Origin: Halostagnicola sp. A-GB9-2
GTDB lineage: Archaea; Halobacteriota; Halobacteria; Halobacteriales; Natrialbaceae
Assembly: GCF_030068615.1 (NCBI RefSeq)
Contig: NZ_JASJOC010000014.1
Span: 26,367 to 90,366, forward strand
DNA: 64,000 nt
Direction: 5' to 3'
The position numbers and the translations under genes are program-made. The notes under the pieces were generated by a model. It did no database searches, had not been told where the DNA came from, and saw only the letters and a list, made by a program, of their open reading frames with translations. Shown one piece after another: positions 9,133 through 17,973 of this stretch (positions are counted from its first letter, which is position 1; each line of letters starts with the position of its first letter).

Positions 9133-10626
9133 TTAGAACAGGTAATCGCGCGACTCGCGCTGGACCGACGTCCACTTCACTTCGGTGAATTCGTCGATGA
9201 TCCAGTCACCGTTGTACCGACCCATACCGGAGTCCTTCTTGCCGCCGAACGGCGTGTGCGGCTCCGCGTTGACCGGCTGGTCGTTGACGTGCATCATTCC
9301 CACCTCGATCTGGTCCCCGACGTCGCGAGCGCGACCGCGGTCCGCCGAATGGACCGAGCCTGCCAGTCCGTATTCGGTCGCGTTCGCGATTTCGATCGCT
9401 TCCTCGTCAGTACTGAACGGGATGATCGGCGCGACGGGTCCGAAGTGCTCGTTACAGGCGGCAGCCATGTCGTTTTCGACGCCGGTGAGGACGGTCGGTT
9501 CGACGAACAGATCGTCGTAGTCGCCGCCGGCCTCGAGCGTCGCGCCTTCGTCGATCGTTTGCTCGATGTATTCGACGATCTCGTCGCGCTGTTCTTCGTT
9601 GATGATCGGCCCGATGACCGTGTCCTCGTCGGTCGGATCGCCGATCGGAAGTTCGGCCGCGCGGTTCGCGAGCCGCTCGGCGTACTCGTCGTAGAGCGAC
9701 TCGTGGACGAGATGGCGGTTGATCGAAATGCAGACCTGTCCCTGGTGCCAGAACGAACCGAACGTCCCGGCGTCGACCGCGGCGTCGAGGTCGGCATCCT
9801 CGAGGACGACGTGCGGGTTGTTCCCGCCCAGTTCCAGCGCCGGGAGCGCGAAGTGGTTCACGGCGTTCTCCCCGACGAGTCGTCCGGCTCCGGTCGAGCC
9901 AGTGAAGGCGACGACGTCGCTGTCGGGATGGGACGCCGTCCGGTCGCCCGCCACGGTGCCGTGGCCGGGAACGACGTTTATGACTCCGTCGGGCAATCCG
10001 GCCATTTCGAATAGCCGAGCGATGACGAGTCCGCCGGAAATCGGCGTCTCGGTCGGCGGCTTGAGAACGACGCTGTTCCCGAGGGCGATGGCGGGAGCGA
10101 CGGCGCGAATCGCGAGTTTCAGTGGCACGTTCCACGGGCTGATGACGCCGACGACGCCGGCGGGGTCGCGCTGGATGATGTTTTCCTTCCCTGGAATCTT
10201 CGATTGGTTGTGGCGGCCGGACATGCGGAACGCGAACGACGCCGCATCGTGGACGAACGTCACGGCACCGCCGTGCTCGATGTCGAGCTTGGGCGGGGCG
10301 CTTCCCGCCTCGACTGCGAGGATTTCGCGGATCTCCTCGGCGTGGGTTTCTAGCAGTTGTGCGACCGTCCGAACGACCTTTGCACGCTCGTCGGGTGTTG
10401 TTTCGGCCCACGCTTGCTGTGCGCCGACTGCCGCGTCGTACGCGTCGTCGATGTCTTCGACCTCACCTAACGGAACCTGAGCGATCGTCTCTCTCGTCGC
10501 CGGATTTTCCACGGCAACCCGCTCCCGTTCCTCGACGGAGCGCCATTCGCCGTCGATAAAGAGCGCGTTCCAGTCACCGTCGACTGATATTTCGGGTCCG
10601 TCTGGTCGAGCAGTCTGTTTAGCCAT
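9133..10626 (-). CDS. NAD(P)-dependent aldehyde dehydrogenase, aromatic aldehyde or muconic semialdehyde type
   Basis: 497 residues, full-length ALDH. Catalytic Glu lies in LELGGNNPHVVLEDADL and catalytic Cys in HQGQVCISINRHLVHES. The coenzyme region has PWNVPLKLAIR and GSTGAG. The HQGQVCISINR block and GMMHVNDQPVNAEPHTPFGGKKDSG tail resemble benzaldehyde/vanillin dehydrogenases. Pathway position, 124 bp upstream of the acylating acetaldehyde dehydrogenase on the same strand, makes 2-hydroxymuconate semialdehyde an obvious alternative substrate, which would complete the oxidative branch after ring cleavage. An AGGAT ribosome site precedes the ATG. Confidence 0.85.
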   Translation of the reverse strand: MAKQTARPDGPEISVDGDWNALFIDGEWRSVEERERVAVENPATRETIAQVPLGEVEDIDDAYDAAVGAQQAWAETTPDERAKVVRTVAQLLETHAEEIREILAVEAGSAPPKLDIEHGGAVTFVHDAASFAFRMSGRHNQSKIPGKENIIQRDPAGVVGVISPWNVPLKLAIRAVAPAIALGNSVVLKPPTETPISGGLVIARLFEMAGLPDGVINVVPGHGTVAGDRTASHPDSDVVAFTGSTGAGRLVGENAVNHFALPALELGGNNPHVVLEDADLDAAVDAGTFGSFWHQGQVCISINRHLVHESLYDEYAERLANRAAELPIGDPTDEDTVIGPIINEEQRDEIVEYIEQTIDEGATLEAGGDYDDLFVEPTVLTGVENDMAAACNEHFGPVAPIIPFSTDEEAIEIANATEYGLAGSVHSADRGRARDVGDQIEVGMMHVNDQPVNAEPHTPFGGKKDSGMGRYNGDWIIDEFTEVKWTSVQRESRDYLF

Positions 10627-10985
10627 CGTGAGATCCTTACACCTCTACTTGCTTGAGTTTTATGGGTTATCACTGCCGGGGTCGATTCGGTTCCGTTATC
10701 GACCGAGCGAGCACGATCCGCACGCGGAGACCGCCTGAGCGCTCGAGGACTATTGCGAGTGATCGCGGATCGGATCGAATCCGATTATATCGGTCCAATC
10801 GCTCATTCCTTGTGACTGCACAACGATGAGGTACTGGTACTAGTTCGAGCGATAGCGTTCGCCCGACGGCAGCCGGTATAGCCAGTGTACAAGTAGCGAG
10901 GGTCGTCGCACTCGCTGTTCGTTCCGACCGAGTTTCGATTTCCCCGTTTCTGCGCCGAAACCGGATAGAAGAGCACAATCGGTGA
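10627..10985. other. Gene-free spacer between the aldehyde dehydrogenase and the FAD oxidoreductase genes
   Basis: About 360 bases. On the minus strand CATAAAACTC near 10660 is a weak TATA candidate for the aldehyde dehydrogenase gene. I see no reading frame with haloarchaeal composition, no repeat and no RNA gene here. Confidence 0.5.
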
Positions 10986-12293
10986 TTAGTCGGTTCGTTC
11001 GAGGTTCTCGTCCAACCGCTCTTGGAGGTCGTCCATGTCGATCTCGTAGACCGGGTCCGAACCCGCCAGATCGAGACTGTGTGCGGCGGCAGCTCCCATC
11101 GCGATACAGATACCCATTATCCGGATCGCCGAGAGGGCTTCGGTATCGGCATCGACACAGCGGCCGACCGTGACGATGTTGTCCGCTCCCTCGGGTATCA
11201 TACAGGACAGCGGGATGTAGTAGACGTGGCCGTCTTCGAAGTGCTCCCAGTGAACGTCTTCTGGGGTGTCGTGGAGCTCGACCGACCACGAACCGCGCGC
11301 GACGGCGTCGTCTGGCCGGTACCCCTCCCGCAGGTCGTCGAGCGTCAGTTGCTCACGGCTCTTGATCCAACGGGTTTGGCGGATCCCGGGATTCCCGTAG
11401 CGGCGAACGCTCGCGCCATCGAAGATTTCGGAAAACTCCGTTTGCAGGAACTCGACTGTCTTGTCGGCCTGCCGGCGTCCCTCGAATACCATATTACCGT
11501 ACCCGAGCGGGTCCAGCGGCGTCTCGATGTGAGTGATGTTAGCCAGCATGAAATCCTTCTCGGGAAAGTGCATCAAGTGGCCGTCTTCCCGGACGAGACC
11601 GTACTCCTCGCCGACTTCCTCGAGCCGATCGTGGACGTCGTCCATGGAGAAGTCCCCAACGGTGTCGGTGTCGTACCCCTCGATGAGAAAGTTCAGCGAG
11701 CCGTACACCGGTTCGTTGGGTTCGCGTAGCTCGAGTCCGGCCTCCCAACAGAGGCTCCCATCGCCGGAGGCGTCGACGAATCCGTCCGCTTCGACTCTGA
11801 CTGAACCGTACCGCGTCGTGAAATCGAGATGGTCCACGCGACGGTCGGTGAACTCCACGTCGGTGAGTATCGCAGCGAGCAGCGTTCGCACGCCATGCTG
11901 TTGGCACTTTCGTTCCATCCACCGCTGGAGTTCGACTTCGTCGTACTGGAACAGGACCGTCGAGAGTTCCGAAGTCTGGGCACTGAGCCGCTGAATCGAC
12001 CCCTCCGGTTCCAAGTCCTCGATGAGGTCGTCAGCGATGCCGTGAGTGAGCTGATAGGGATCGTCACCGTGGGAGTACAGTCCGATGAGCGTCCCGATGA
12101 TCGAGCCGACCGCCTGACCGCCGATCGACTGCGACGCGTCGGCCAAGACGACGTCTGCACCCGACTTGGCAGCCTCTAACGCGGTCGAGACGCCTGATAT
12201 TCCCGCGCCGAGGACGCAGATATCGGCTTCGATGTGCGTTCGTTCGTCCTGTTCCGACTTGGATACCGTGTCCGTCTGGATGTCTTCTGTCAT
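10986..12293 (-). CDS. FAD-dependent oxidoreductase (FAD_oxidored family)
   Basis: 435 residues from the ATG at 12293, which is preceded by GGGGAAG; a GTG at 12320 would add nine residues. The ADP-binding motif ICVLGAGISGVSTALEAAKSGADVVL lies near the N-terminus, split here as GAGISG with an acidic strand end later. DASGDGSLCWEAG and the closing DNIVTVGRCVDADTEALSAIRIMG are typical of the family that includes thiazole-site and fumarate-reductase-like flavoproteins. No transmembrane segment or iron-sulphur motif is seen. It is the last gene of an apparent operon with AcnX subunits and a TRAP transporter, suggesting it oxidises the transported hydroxy acid or its dehydration product. Substrate unknown. 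Confidence 0.75.
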   Translation of the reverse strand: MTEDIQTDTVSKSEQDERTHIEADICVLGAGISGVSTALEAAKSGADVVLADASQSIGGQAVGSIIGTLIGLYSHGDDPYQLTHGIADDLIEDLEPEGSIQRLSAQTSELSTVLFQYDEVELQRWMERKCQQHGVRTLLAAILTDVEFTDRRVDHLDFTTRYGSVRVEADGFVDASGDGSLCWEAGLELREPNEPVYGSLNFLIEGYDTDTVGDFSMDDVHDRLEEVGEEYGLVREDGHLMHFPEKDFMLANITHIETPLDPLGYGNMVFEGRRQADKTVEFLQTEFSEIFDGASVRRYGNPGIRQTRWIKSREQLTLDDLREGYRPDDAVARGSWSVELHDTPEDVHWEHFEDGHVYYIPLSCMIPEGADNIVTVGRCVDADTEALSAIRIMGICIAMGAAAAHSLDLAGSDPVYEIDMDDLQERLDENLERTD

Positions 12294-12394
12294 TGTAGCG
12301 TCTTCCCCGTTGTGTTTCACTGCCCGTTGACGAACCCTGGTAGGGGCCAGAGTTCCCCCGATGATCGTGTCCGGTTCGCGATCGGAAATACCGG

Positions 12395-12844
12395 TTACTC
12401 TGGTACGTCCCCGTCGCCGGAGCCAGCGCGTTTCGTGATCGTTACGATACCCTCGTCACCGTCGACGGCCACCAGATCGCCGCTGTCGATGATCTCTGTC
12501 GGATCCTCGTCTAGGTCGGTCACGGCAGGCACCCGCGTGACGACAGCCCCGAGCGCCACTTTCGTGGTCGTCTCTTCGTAGATCATCGCAGCGGGTGCGG
12601 TGTCGGCCAGCCGCGTCGTGTGAAAGACTGACGACCAGCCCGAGGAGCCCTTCGCGCCTCGGAACACGAGCACCTTGTCCGTGAACGATTCGCCGTGGAG
12701 GTCGTGGCGCATTTCGATAATCGTCCCGTGTTCCGGATCGACGCCGCCCCAGCCGGAGATCGTCTCGTCGGTGACGATGGCCTCCGCCTCGATATAGCCG
12801 TCGACGACGGGGCGTCCCTCGAGAACGATCGTCTCGTCGGTCAT
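12395..12844 (-). CDS. AcnX-type aconitase-like dehydratase, small (swivelling) subunit
   Basis: 149 residues of the DUF126/aconitase-subunit-2 family. The swivelling domain supplies the active-site serine to the iron-sulphur large subunit. Visible blocks are RPVVDGYIEAEAIVTDETISGWGGVDP, here noted as start GRPVVDG, then FRGAKGSSGWSSVFHTTRL and GDLVAVDGDEGIVTI. It overlaps the large-subunit gene by four bases (ATGA), so the two are coupled. In other organisms AcnX enzymes act as mevalonate-5-phosphate dehydratase or cis-3-hydroxy-L-proline dehydratase. Confidence 0.85.
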   Translation of the reverse strand: MTDETIVLEGRPVVDGYIEAEAIVTDETISGWGGVDPEHGTIIEMRHDLHGESFTDKVLVFRGAKGSSGWSSVFHTTRLADTAPAAMIYEETTTKVALGAVVTRVPAVTDLDEDPTEIIDSGDLVAVDGDEGIVTITKRAGSGDGDVPE

Positions 12845-14127
12845 GGCCGCTCACCGTCCCAGGAACCGGAGATTGCCGCATCGATGACGTCTTCGGTCGA
12901 GCCGAACCACGCCTCGACGTCCATGATGGCCGGAAGATAGTGAACTTGCTTGGCCGAATCGAGCGCGACGACGTCGGTCTCCGGCGGGACGGCCTGACTC
13001 ATCGACGAACACGTATCGGTCATCATCTTCCCGCCGGCGGCACGGATCACGTCCGCGTGCCCCTCTTGTTCGGCTTGATCCCGAACCTTTCGAGACGCGA
13101 ACAGCCACAGTTCGACGTCTTCGTCGAGCTCGTTCCCCTCCAGGAGACGACTGGCTTCCCGCACCTGTTCTATCGAGTAGTGCGGACAGCCCAGCATCAC
13201 GAAGTCGATGTCGCGGTCGTCACCGACAGCATTGAGTTCGTCGTACACCTCCCTGCGGGCCTCCTTGTCGTAGCGATAGACGTCCTCCGGTTCGTTGGGA
13301 CCGAACGCACTGGCCTCGGTCTCGGCTTCCGGGGTTTCGCCGACGACGTGGTAGAGTTCGATCCCGCCGGAGGTCGCCGCAGAGGCGCCGAAGTGCTTGT
13401 GCTCTACCCGGCTCGGACTCCCGTAGTCACCGATCAGAACGGGGATGTCTTCCTGAATGTGTTTACCGACGAAATAGCCTAGCATTCCCCAATTCATGAT
13501 ATCGTCGACCGGCACGTCGACTTCTATCCGATGGGTTCCGTACCTGTTCTCATCCCGATGGAGCCCCCAGTCGGGAATTTTACCCGTGAGCATCGCGGCA
13601 CTGGTGCTTTCACGTCCCTCGACGTTCGTCCGCGCACCGAGGACGGAGTTGATGAACACGACGGCCGACGACTCCATCCACGCACAGTGTTCCCCGTACG
13701 ACGGGAGGTTTCCCGCGTGGTACGGCGTACACGTCTTCAGAACTTCGACATCGTGGTCGGCGGCGAATTCCTCGCTTATACGGTCCAGTTCGGCGTTTTT
13801 CTGGTCGGTTCCCAGCTCGTCCCAATGTTTGGGTTCGACCTTCCCCTGCAGTCGGGTGGCACCGGCCTCGGTATCGGGGACGTCAACGACCCGATCGCTA
13901 TCGAGATCGTATCGCGAGAATATCTCGTCGTGACTGGTACTCTCCCCGCCGTAGTAGTTCTCGAGGAATTCGTTGACCGCTCCGGGGACACCAGCAACGT
14001 TGTCCGTACTAATGAGGCGGTCGGCGTCTAGCGCTTCGGCGTACCTGATCAGTAGATCCATCGCCACCTGTTTGGCGGGACCCTCCTCACCGTTCAGCAT
14101 GGCCCGTTCGTCGGGATCTAGTTCCAT
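12841..14127 (-). CDS. AcnX-type aconitase-like dehydratase, large (iron-sulphur) subunit
   Basis: 428 residues, DUF521/aconitase_X family. Probable cluster ligands are the cysteines in KTCTPYHAGN, MLGCPHYSIEQ and DTCSSMSQ. SVLGARTNVEGRESTSAAMLTG and the closing DSAKQVHYLPAIM are diagnostic. Known members dehydrate mevalonate 5-phosphate in many archaea or cis-3-hydroxy-L-proline in bacteria. Haloarchaea are reported to make isoprenoids through phosphomevalonate decarboxylation, and this gene sits between a TRAP transporter and a FAD oxidoreductase, so a catabolic hydroxy-acid dehydratase is favoured. A GGTGATC ribosome site lies inside the right arm of an upstream inverted repeat. Confidence 0.88.
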   Translation of the reverse strand: MELDPDERAMLNGEEGPAKQVAMDLLIRYAEALDADRLISTDNVAGVPGAVNEFLENYYGGESTSHDEIFSRYDLDSDRVVDVPDTEAGATRLQGKVEPKHWDELGTDQKNAELDRISEEFAADHDVEVLKTCTPYHAGNLPSYGEHCAWMESSAVVFINSVLGARTNVEGRESTSAAMLTGKIPDWGLHRDENRYGTHRIEVDVPVDDIMNWGMLGYFVGKHIQEDIPVLIGDYGSPSRVEHKHFGASAATSGGIELYHVVGETPEAETEASAFGPNEPEDVYRYDKEARREVYDELNAVGDDRDIDFVMLGCPHYSIEQVREASRLLEGNELDEDVELWLFASRKVRDQAEQEGHADVIRAAGGKMMTDTCSSMSQAVPPETDVVALDSAKQVHYLPAIMDVEAWFGSTEDVIDAAISGSWDGERP

Positions 14128-14133
14128 CGCTGA

Positions 14134-14181
14134 TCACCTGAGCCCCACTCAGGTGAACGGGACGGTCCGATCCCTGTTATA
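14134..14181 (-). promoter_or_regulatory. Promoter and perfect inverted repeat of the acnX operon
   Basis: TCACCTGAG and CTCAGGTGA (14134-14142 and 14148-14156) are perfect nine-base arms around CCCCA. Upstream on the minus strand, a TATAA element at 14177-14181 predicts a transcript start near 14152, inside the repeat. The arm nearest the gene contains the GGTGATC ribosome site seven bases from the ATG at 14127. It may be an operator at the start site, or an RNA hairpin that masks the ribosome site. Confidence 0.55.
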
Positions 14182-14321
14182 GTCGGTTTAGTAATATGTT
14201 TTCTCCGTACAACTAGTCCGTGTGTGTTTATCATACACATACACTATTACCTTATCAGTGGCTAAAAGCTTTCGTCGGTACTCCGGCGAAAAGGATTCGT
14301 AAATCGGGAGAACTAATCCAA

Positions 14322-16394
14322 TTAGTCGGAGCGTGCTGTTAGGCCGGAAGTGTCCACCCTCGGTGAGATAAAATAACTCACGGCCATAAACGTCACCAGC
14401 ATGCTGGCGACCGCAACCTGGTACAGGTACGTATCGAACACTCCAAGGTGAGTACCGAACATACCGAGCAGCGAGAGCCCCAGGAATACGATTCGGTGGA
14501 TCGACGAGAGATGGTTTCGGCCGTCGAACGCAAACATGCTCATACAGAGGCCGATGACACAGATGACGGTCGTCAGTAGCAAGAGTATGGTAACCGGGGT
14601 CTCCCAATAGATCAACGAATCGTTCGCGATGAACACGAACGGGATCAGGAACCCAGGGAAGGCGAGTCGCATCGATTGCTTCGCCGTCTCGAGATACGAC
14701 GCTTCCGCTAATTTCGCTGCGATGATCGTCGACGGACCAACAGGTGGTGTAAACGATGCGTACAGCGCGAAGTAGAACACGAACATGTGGGCGGTGATAT
14801 CCCTGATACCGAAGCCAACCATCGCAGTCGCTGCCAGTGACGCGGTGAGGATATACGCCGCCGGTGCCGGCATTCCGAGACCGAACAGCAGGCTAACGAT
14901 CATCGCTAGAACGAGCAGGAGGAGCAGATTTCCGCCGGCGAGCCCGACCATGAACGTACTCAAACGCTGCGCGAATCCAGTTTGCGTTAGCACTTCGATG
15001 AGAATCCCGATGGATCCGAGTACGGCGATCAGTGCGGCCATGTCGACGGCACCCTGTCGGAGCCCGCGTACCGTTTTGACGGTGGCCTCTTTCGCGCCGT
15101 TTCTCCCGTCTTCGACGATCGTTTTGACGAAGAAGACGCCTATCAGTGATAGCACAGTGTAGTAGCCAGCAATTAGCGGGCTGAACCGCAACACTGCGAG
15201 AAGATAGATGAGAACAGCGAACGGGACCATGTACCAGACGGACTGGAGGAAGAGACGATAGTCGACATCGCCCGACGTGTTCGACGTCCAGCCGTGCTTG
15301 AAGATCAGGAGTTGGACGGCAACGACGATGCTGAAGTAGAACAGGAAGGCCGGAATCAGTCCCGCCTGTACGATCGAGAGATATGGTACGCCGACGAGGT
15401 CGGCCATAATGAACGCAGCGACGCCCATAATCGGGGGAACGAGTTGACCGCCGATCGACGCGACCGTTTCGACTGCGCCGGCATAGGCCTTATCGACGCC
15501 CTGCTTTTTCATCATGGGAATCGTGAAGTTCCCGGTCGTTGCAGTGTTCGCAGCGCCGCTCCCGGTTATCGATCCGAAACCGAGACTCGCGACGACGGCC
15601 ACGTGGACGATTCCGGTTCGAGTGAGTTTACTGATTTCCTCGCTCACTTCGACGATGTAATCGAGAATACCGTAGGACTTTGTGAACCCTGCTAATAGGA
15701 GGAATATCGCGACCCAGGTGGCGCCGATCTCGAGGATGAACCCGTAGACGCCGCCGAGACCGATCGCCGCGATTCTGATCATCTGTTCCAAACCGAGACC
15801 GCCGTGGTAGAACAGACCCGGGAGATACGGGCCTAAGAAACCGAAGAGGATTCCGATAACGACGACGGCGCCCATGATCTTCCCGAAAGCCCGCGTCGTG
15901 ACGTCCGTAACGAGCACGATGACGATCGCACCGACGAGGAAATCCAGTTGGGTATTTCCGGCGATAGGCGCCTCGGTGAGGAGACGAGAGAAGTGAAACT
16001 GAATGTAGAGGGCAGTCGCCAGCGAGAGCGCCGTGAGGGTGAGAAACAGCGCCGGTTTTATTTTCTCGTACGACCGACTGACGGCTAACCAGACATGCTT
16101 CACCTCGGCGTCGATTTGTGGAAGGTATCGCCCGATACGGATGTATTTAAAAATCGGAACGGCCACGTTGTCCTCATCGACCGCATCCGAAGCCTCTTTT
16201 TCGCCGTAGATCTCTCTAAACTGAAGCATGTAATAGATAGCCATGCTCAGTCCGAGGATGAGATTGGCGTGTTGCGTGCGGACACCGTACAGTGAGAACG
16301 CGTAGTAGATGAGGAGCAACGACATGATGACTCCGAGAACCCAGATCACGCCGTCTCCGAACCGATAGAGCGACTTTCGATTGGTCCAATTCAT
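14322..16394 (-). CDS. TRAP transporter fused permease (TAXI-associated, DctQM-type)
   Basis: 690 residues, highly hydrophobic, with the small four-helix and large DctM-like parts fused, as usual for TAXI-TRAP systems. The DctM signature is clear near residue 270-340: ASLGFGSITGSGAANTATT, FTIPMMKKQGVDKAYAGAVE and GGQLVPPIMGVAAFIMA, with a second half containing FGLGMPAPAAYILTA and FTPPVGPSTIIAAKLA. It uses ion gradients to import the carboxylate or hydroxy acid delivered by the binding protein encoded just upstream (60 bp). GGGAGAGGAG precedes the ATG. The acnX and FAD oxidoreductase genes follow on the same strand. Confidence 0.92.
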   Translation of the reverse strand: MNWTNRKSLYRFGDGVIWVLGVIMSLLLIYYAFSLYGVRTQHANLILGLSMAIYYMLQFREIYGEKEASDAVDEDNVAVPIFKYIRIGRYLPQIDAEVKHVWLAVSRSYEKIKPALFLTLTALSLATALYIQFHFSRLLTEAPIAGNTQLDFLVGAIVIVLVTDVTTRAFGKIMGAVVVIGILFGFLGPYLPGLFYHGGLGLEQMIRIAAIGLGGVYGFILEIGATWVAIFLLLAGFTKSYGILDYIVEVSEEISKLTRTGIVHVAVVASLGFGSITGSGAANTATTGNFTIPMMKKQGVDKAYAGAVETVASIGGQLVPPIMGVAAFIMADLVGVPYLSIVQAGLIPAFLFYFSIVVAVQLLIFKHGWTSNTSGDVDYRLFLQSVWYMVPFAVLIYLLAVLRFSPLIAGYYTVLSLIGVFFVKTIVEDGRNGAKEATVKTVRGLRQGAVDMAALIAVLGSIGILIEVLTQTGFAQRLSTFMVGLAGGNLLLLLVLAMIVSLLFGLGMPAPAAYILTASLAATAMVGFGIRDITAHMFVFYFALYASFTPPVGPSTIIAAKLAEASYLETAKQSMRLAFPGFLIPFVFIANDSLIYWETPVTILLLLTTVICVIGLCMSMFAFDGRNHLSSIHRIVFLGLSLLGMFGTHLGVFDTYLYQVAVASMLVTFMAVSYFISPRVDTSGLTARSD

Positions 16395-16454
16395 ACAGGC
16401 TCCTCTCCCGTATTCATAACTAGTATCATATTTTGTATTGTGGGTGGAGTTCCG

Positions 16455-17504
16455 CTACTCCGATGCGCGCTCGAGGTCGTCGTCCCAGGCTCCGACATCC
16501 TCGTAGAAGTCGGCCGCGGCCGAGTGAAACGGGAACCCGTCGAAACTGAACCGCGTCCAGTGGTCATCGTACTGGTGGAACGTCAGGAAGTCGTGGTACG
16601 TGCCCATGTCGTCGCGCTGGTCCCACGCCGTTTCCATCATCGTCGTAATAAGGTCTCCCTCCGCATCGGCAGGTGCACAGAGATACGTCGTCTGGACCAT
16701 TCCCGGAATGGAGTCCGGGGTACTATCGTACCCGTCTACCAAGTCCGGATCGATGGCGAACGTCGTGAACTCGTCGGAAACAGTTTCGAACTGGTCTTCC
16801 GCCATTTCGAGAGGATGGACATCAGACGACCCCTGTAGTTGCTGGACCCAACCCGGGGTGATTAGATCGGTGCCTTCTTCTTCATCGGCCGTGGGTGCGT
16901 TGTTGGTCGCCGAGAGTCCGATGTCTATCCGTCCTTCTTCGAGAGCAGAGCCCATGTCACCGAAGCCGACCGGGGTCTCGTCGAACTCGATCTCGAGTAG
17001 CTCCATGATTTCGACAAAGTAGTCCATGACTGCTGTACCGGACGGACCTGCAGAGACGCTGGTATCCGCATCGATGTCGTCGTACGAGGTGATGTCCTCG
17101 TCGTTAGATACCAGAATCCACTCCGTCGTGGCCGTTTTCAGTAGTTGCGTGAGTTCGTAGTCGATATCGGCGTATTCGTCTTCACCACGCTCGATCAGGA
17201 GGGCGTTGTAATCAGTGAGCAACGCGAGATCCATTTCGCCTCGTGCCATGTCACCGACGTTGGCGGCCATCCCGTCGTTGGGACGCACGTCGAGGTATAT
17301 ATCGTCTGTATTCTCGTTCACCGCGGAGCCGAAGCCCTGCATCGACGCGTAGTTCGCCGTCGCTGAGGCGGCGGTACCGATAACCAATTCGTTCTCGCCT
17401 CCCCCTTCTCCCAGACAACCGGAAAGCGTTGCGATACCCACTGCACTTGCTGCACCCGTGCCTTTCAGGAAGCTACGCCGATCGATAGTGGTGTCTTGGT
17501 TCAT
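16455..17504 (-). CDS. TAXI-family TRAP solute-binding lipoprotein
   Basis: 349 residues starting MNQDTTIDRRSFLKG, a Tat signal with the lipobox LSGC at about residue 30, so the protein is exported folded and lipid-anchored outside the membrane. TAXI features are VIGTAASATANYASMQGFGSAVNE-like text at the start of the mature protein, the GEMDLALLTDYNAL segment, and DTSVSAGPSGTAVMDYF. It presents the solute to the fused permease encoded next. The ATG at 17504 was chosen because the twin arginines then sit nine to ten residues in; an upstream in-frame start would precede the signal with extra residues. Confidence 0.9.
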   Translation of the reverse strand: MNQDTTIDRRSFLKGTGAASAVGIATLSGCLGEGGGENELVIGTAASATANYASMQGFGSAVNENTDDIYLDVRPNDGMAANVGDMARGEMDLALLTDYNALLIERGEDEYADIDYELTQLLKTATTEWILVSNDEDITSYDDIDADTSVSAGPSGTAVMDYFVEIMELLEIEFDETPVGFGDMGSALEEGRIDIGLSATNNAPTADEEEGTDLITPGWVQQLQGSSDVHPLEMAEDQFETVSDEFTTFAIDPDLVDGYDSTPDSIPGMVQTTYLCAPADAEGDLITTMMETAWDQRDDMGTYHDFLTFHQYDDHWTRFSFDGFPFHSAAADFYEDVGAWDDDLERASE

Positions 17505-17523
17505 GTTATCATATCCCTGTATC

Positions 17524-17549
17524 TGTGCTAATAGCACATCAGCATAAAT
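17524..17549 (-). promoter_or_regulatory. Promoter and palindrome of the TAXI-TRAP binding protein gene
   Basis: TGTGCTAATAGCACA (17524-17538) is a perfect dyad with seven-base arms and one central base. On the minus strand an ATTTAT element (17544-17549) lies directly upstream, placing the dyad between TATA box and start site, the usual position for a repressor operator in archaea. The regulator is not identified. Confidence 0.5.
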
Positions 17550-17973
17550 CTATTGCTTCGTAGGATCGTTAGACAGAGCTTGATTTCGGGGTTTTCACTC
17601 ACCCAGACGATCGGTAGAAACCGAAACACTGCGCTTGAATCTGCGGATATCTAACCGTTCGACGAAGATTGTAGACGGCACATTTGAGAACCTGCTCGCG
17701 GAATTCGAGATGCCAGCTTCGCGCACGTACGGCGGGAGCGGCCAGCGCAAGTCTTGAATATCCAGCCGGAACGCGGTGGAGGTGTTCGGTCGATGAACGA
17801 CGTCGACCGTATTGAAGTCGTTCCCCCGCCGAGTTCGAGAACGGCGAGACGAAGAGTATCGCCGTCGGTCGGACAGAAGTCGGCTGTTTCTCACGATGTT
17901 CGCGGATCGACCGTAAAGGGACGACGCTGTACCACAACAGAACACTTTTCCATTTTTCCTGCTACGTACTAGC
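17550..17973. other. Gene-free spacer between the TRAP and MaoC genes
   Basis: About 420 bases separating divergent genes. Minus-strand open frames exist but are rich in Ser/Arg, lack acidic bias and match nothing I recognise. I see no RNA gene or repeat. Confidence 0.45.

Noticed and set aside
12841..14127. Assignment of the AcnX enzyme to isoprenoid synthesis (mevalonate-5-phosphate dehydratase)
   Set aside because: Possible by family, but the transporter-linked operon and the reported haloarchaeal phosphomevalonate decarboxylase route make a catabolic role more likely.
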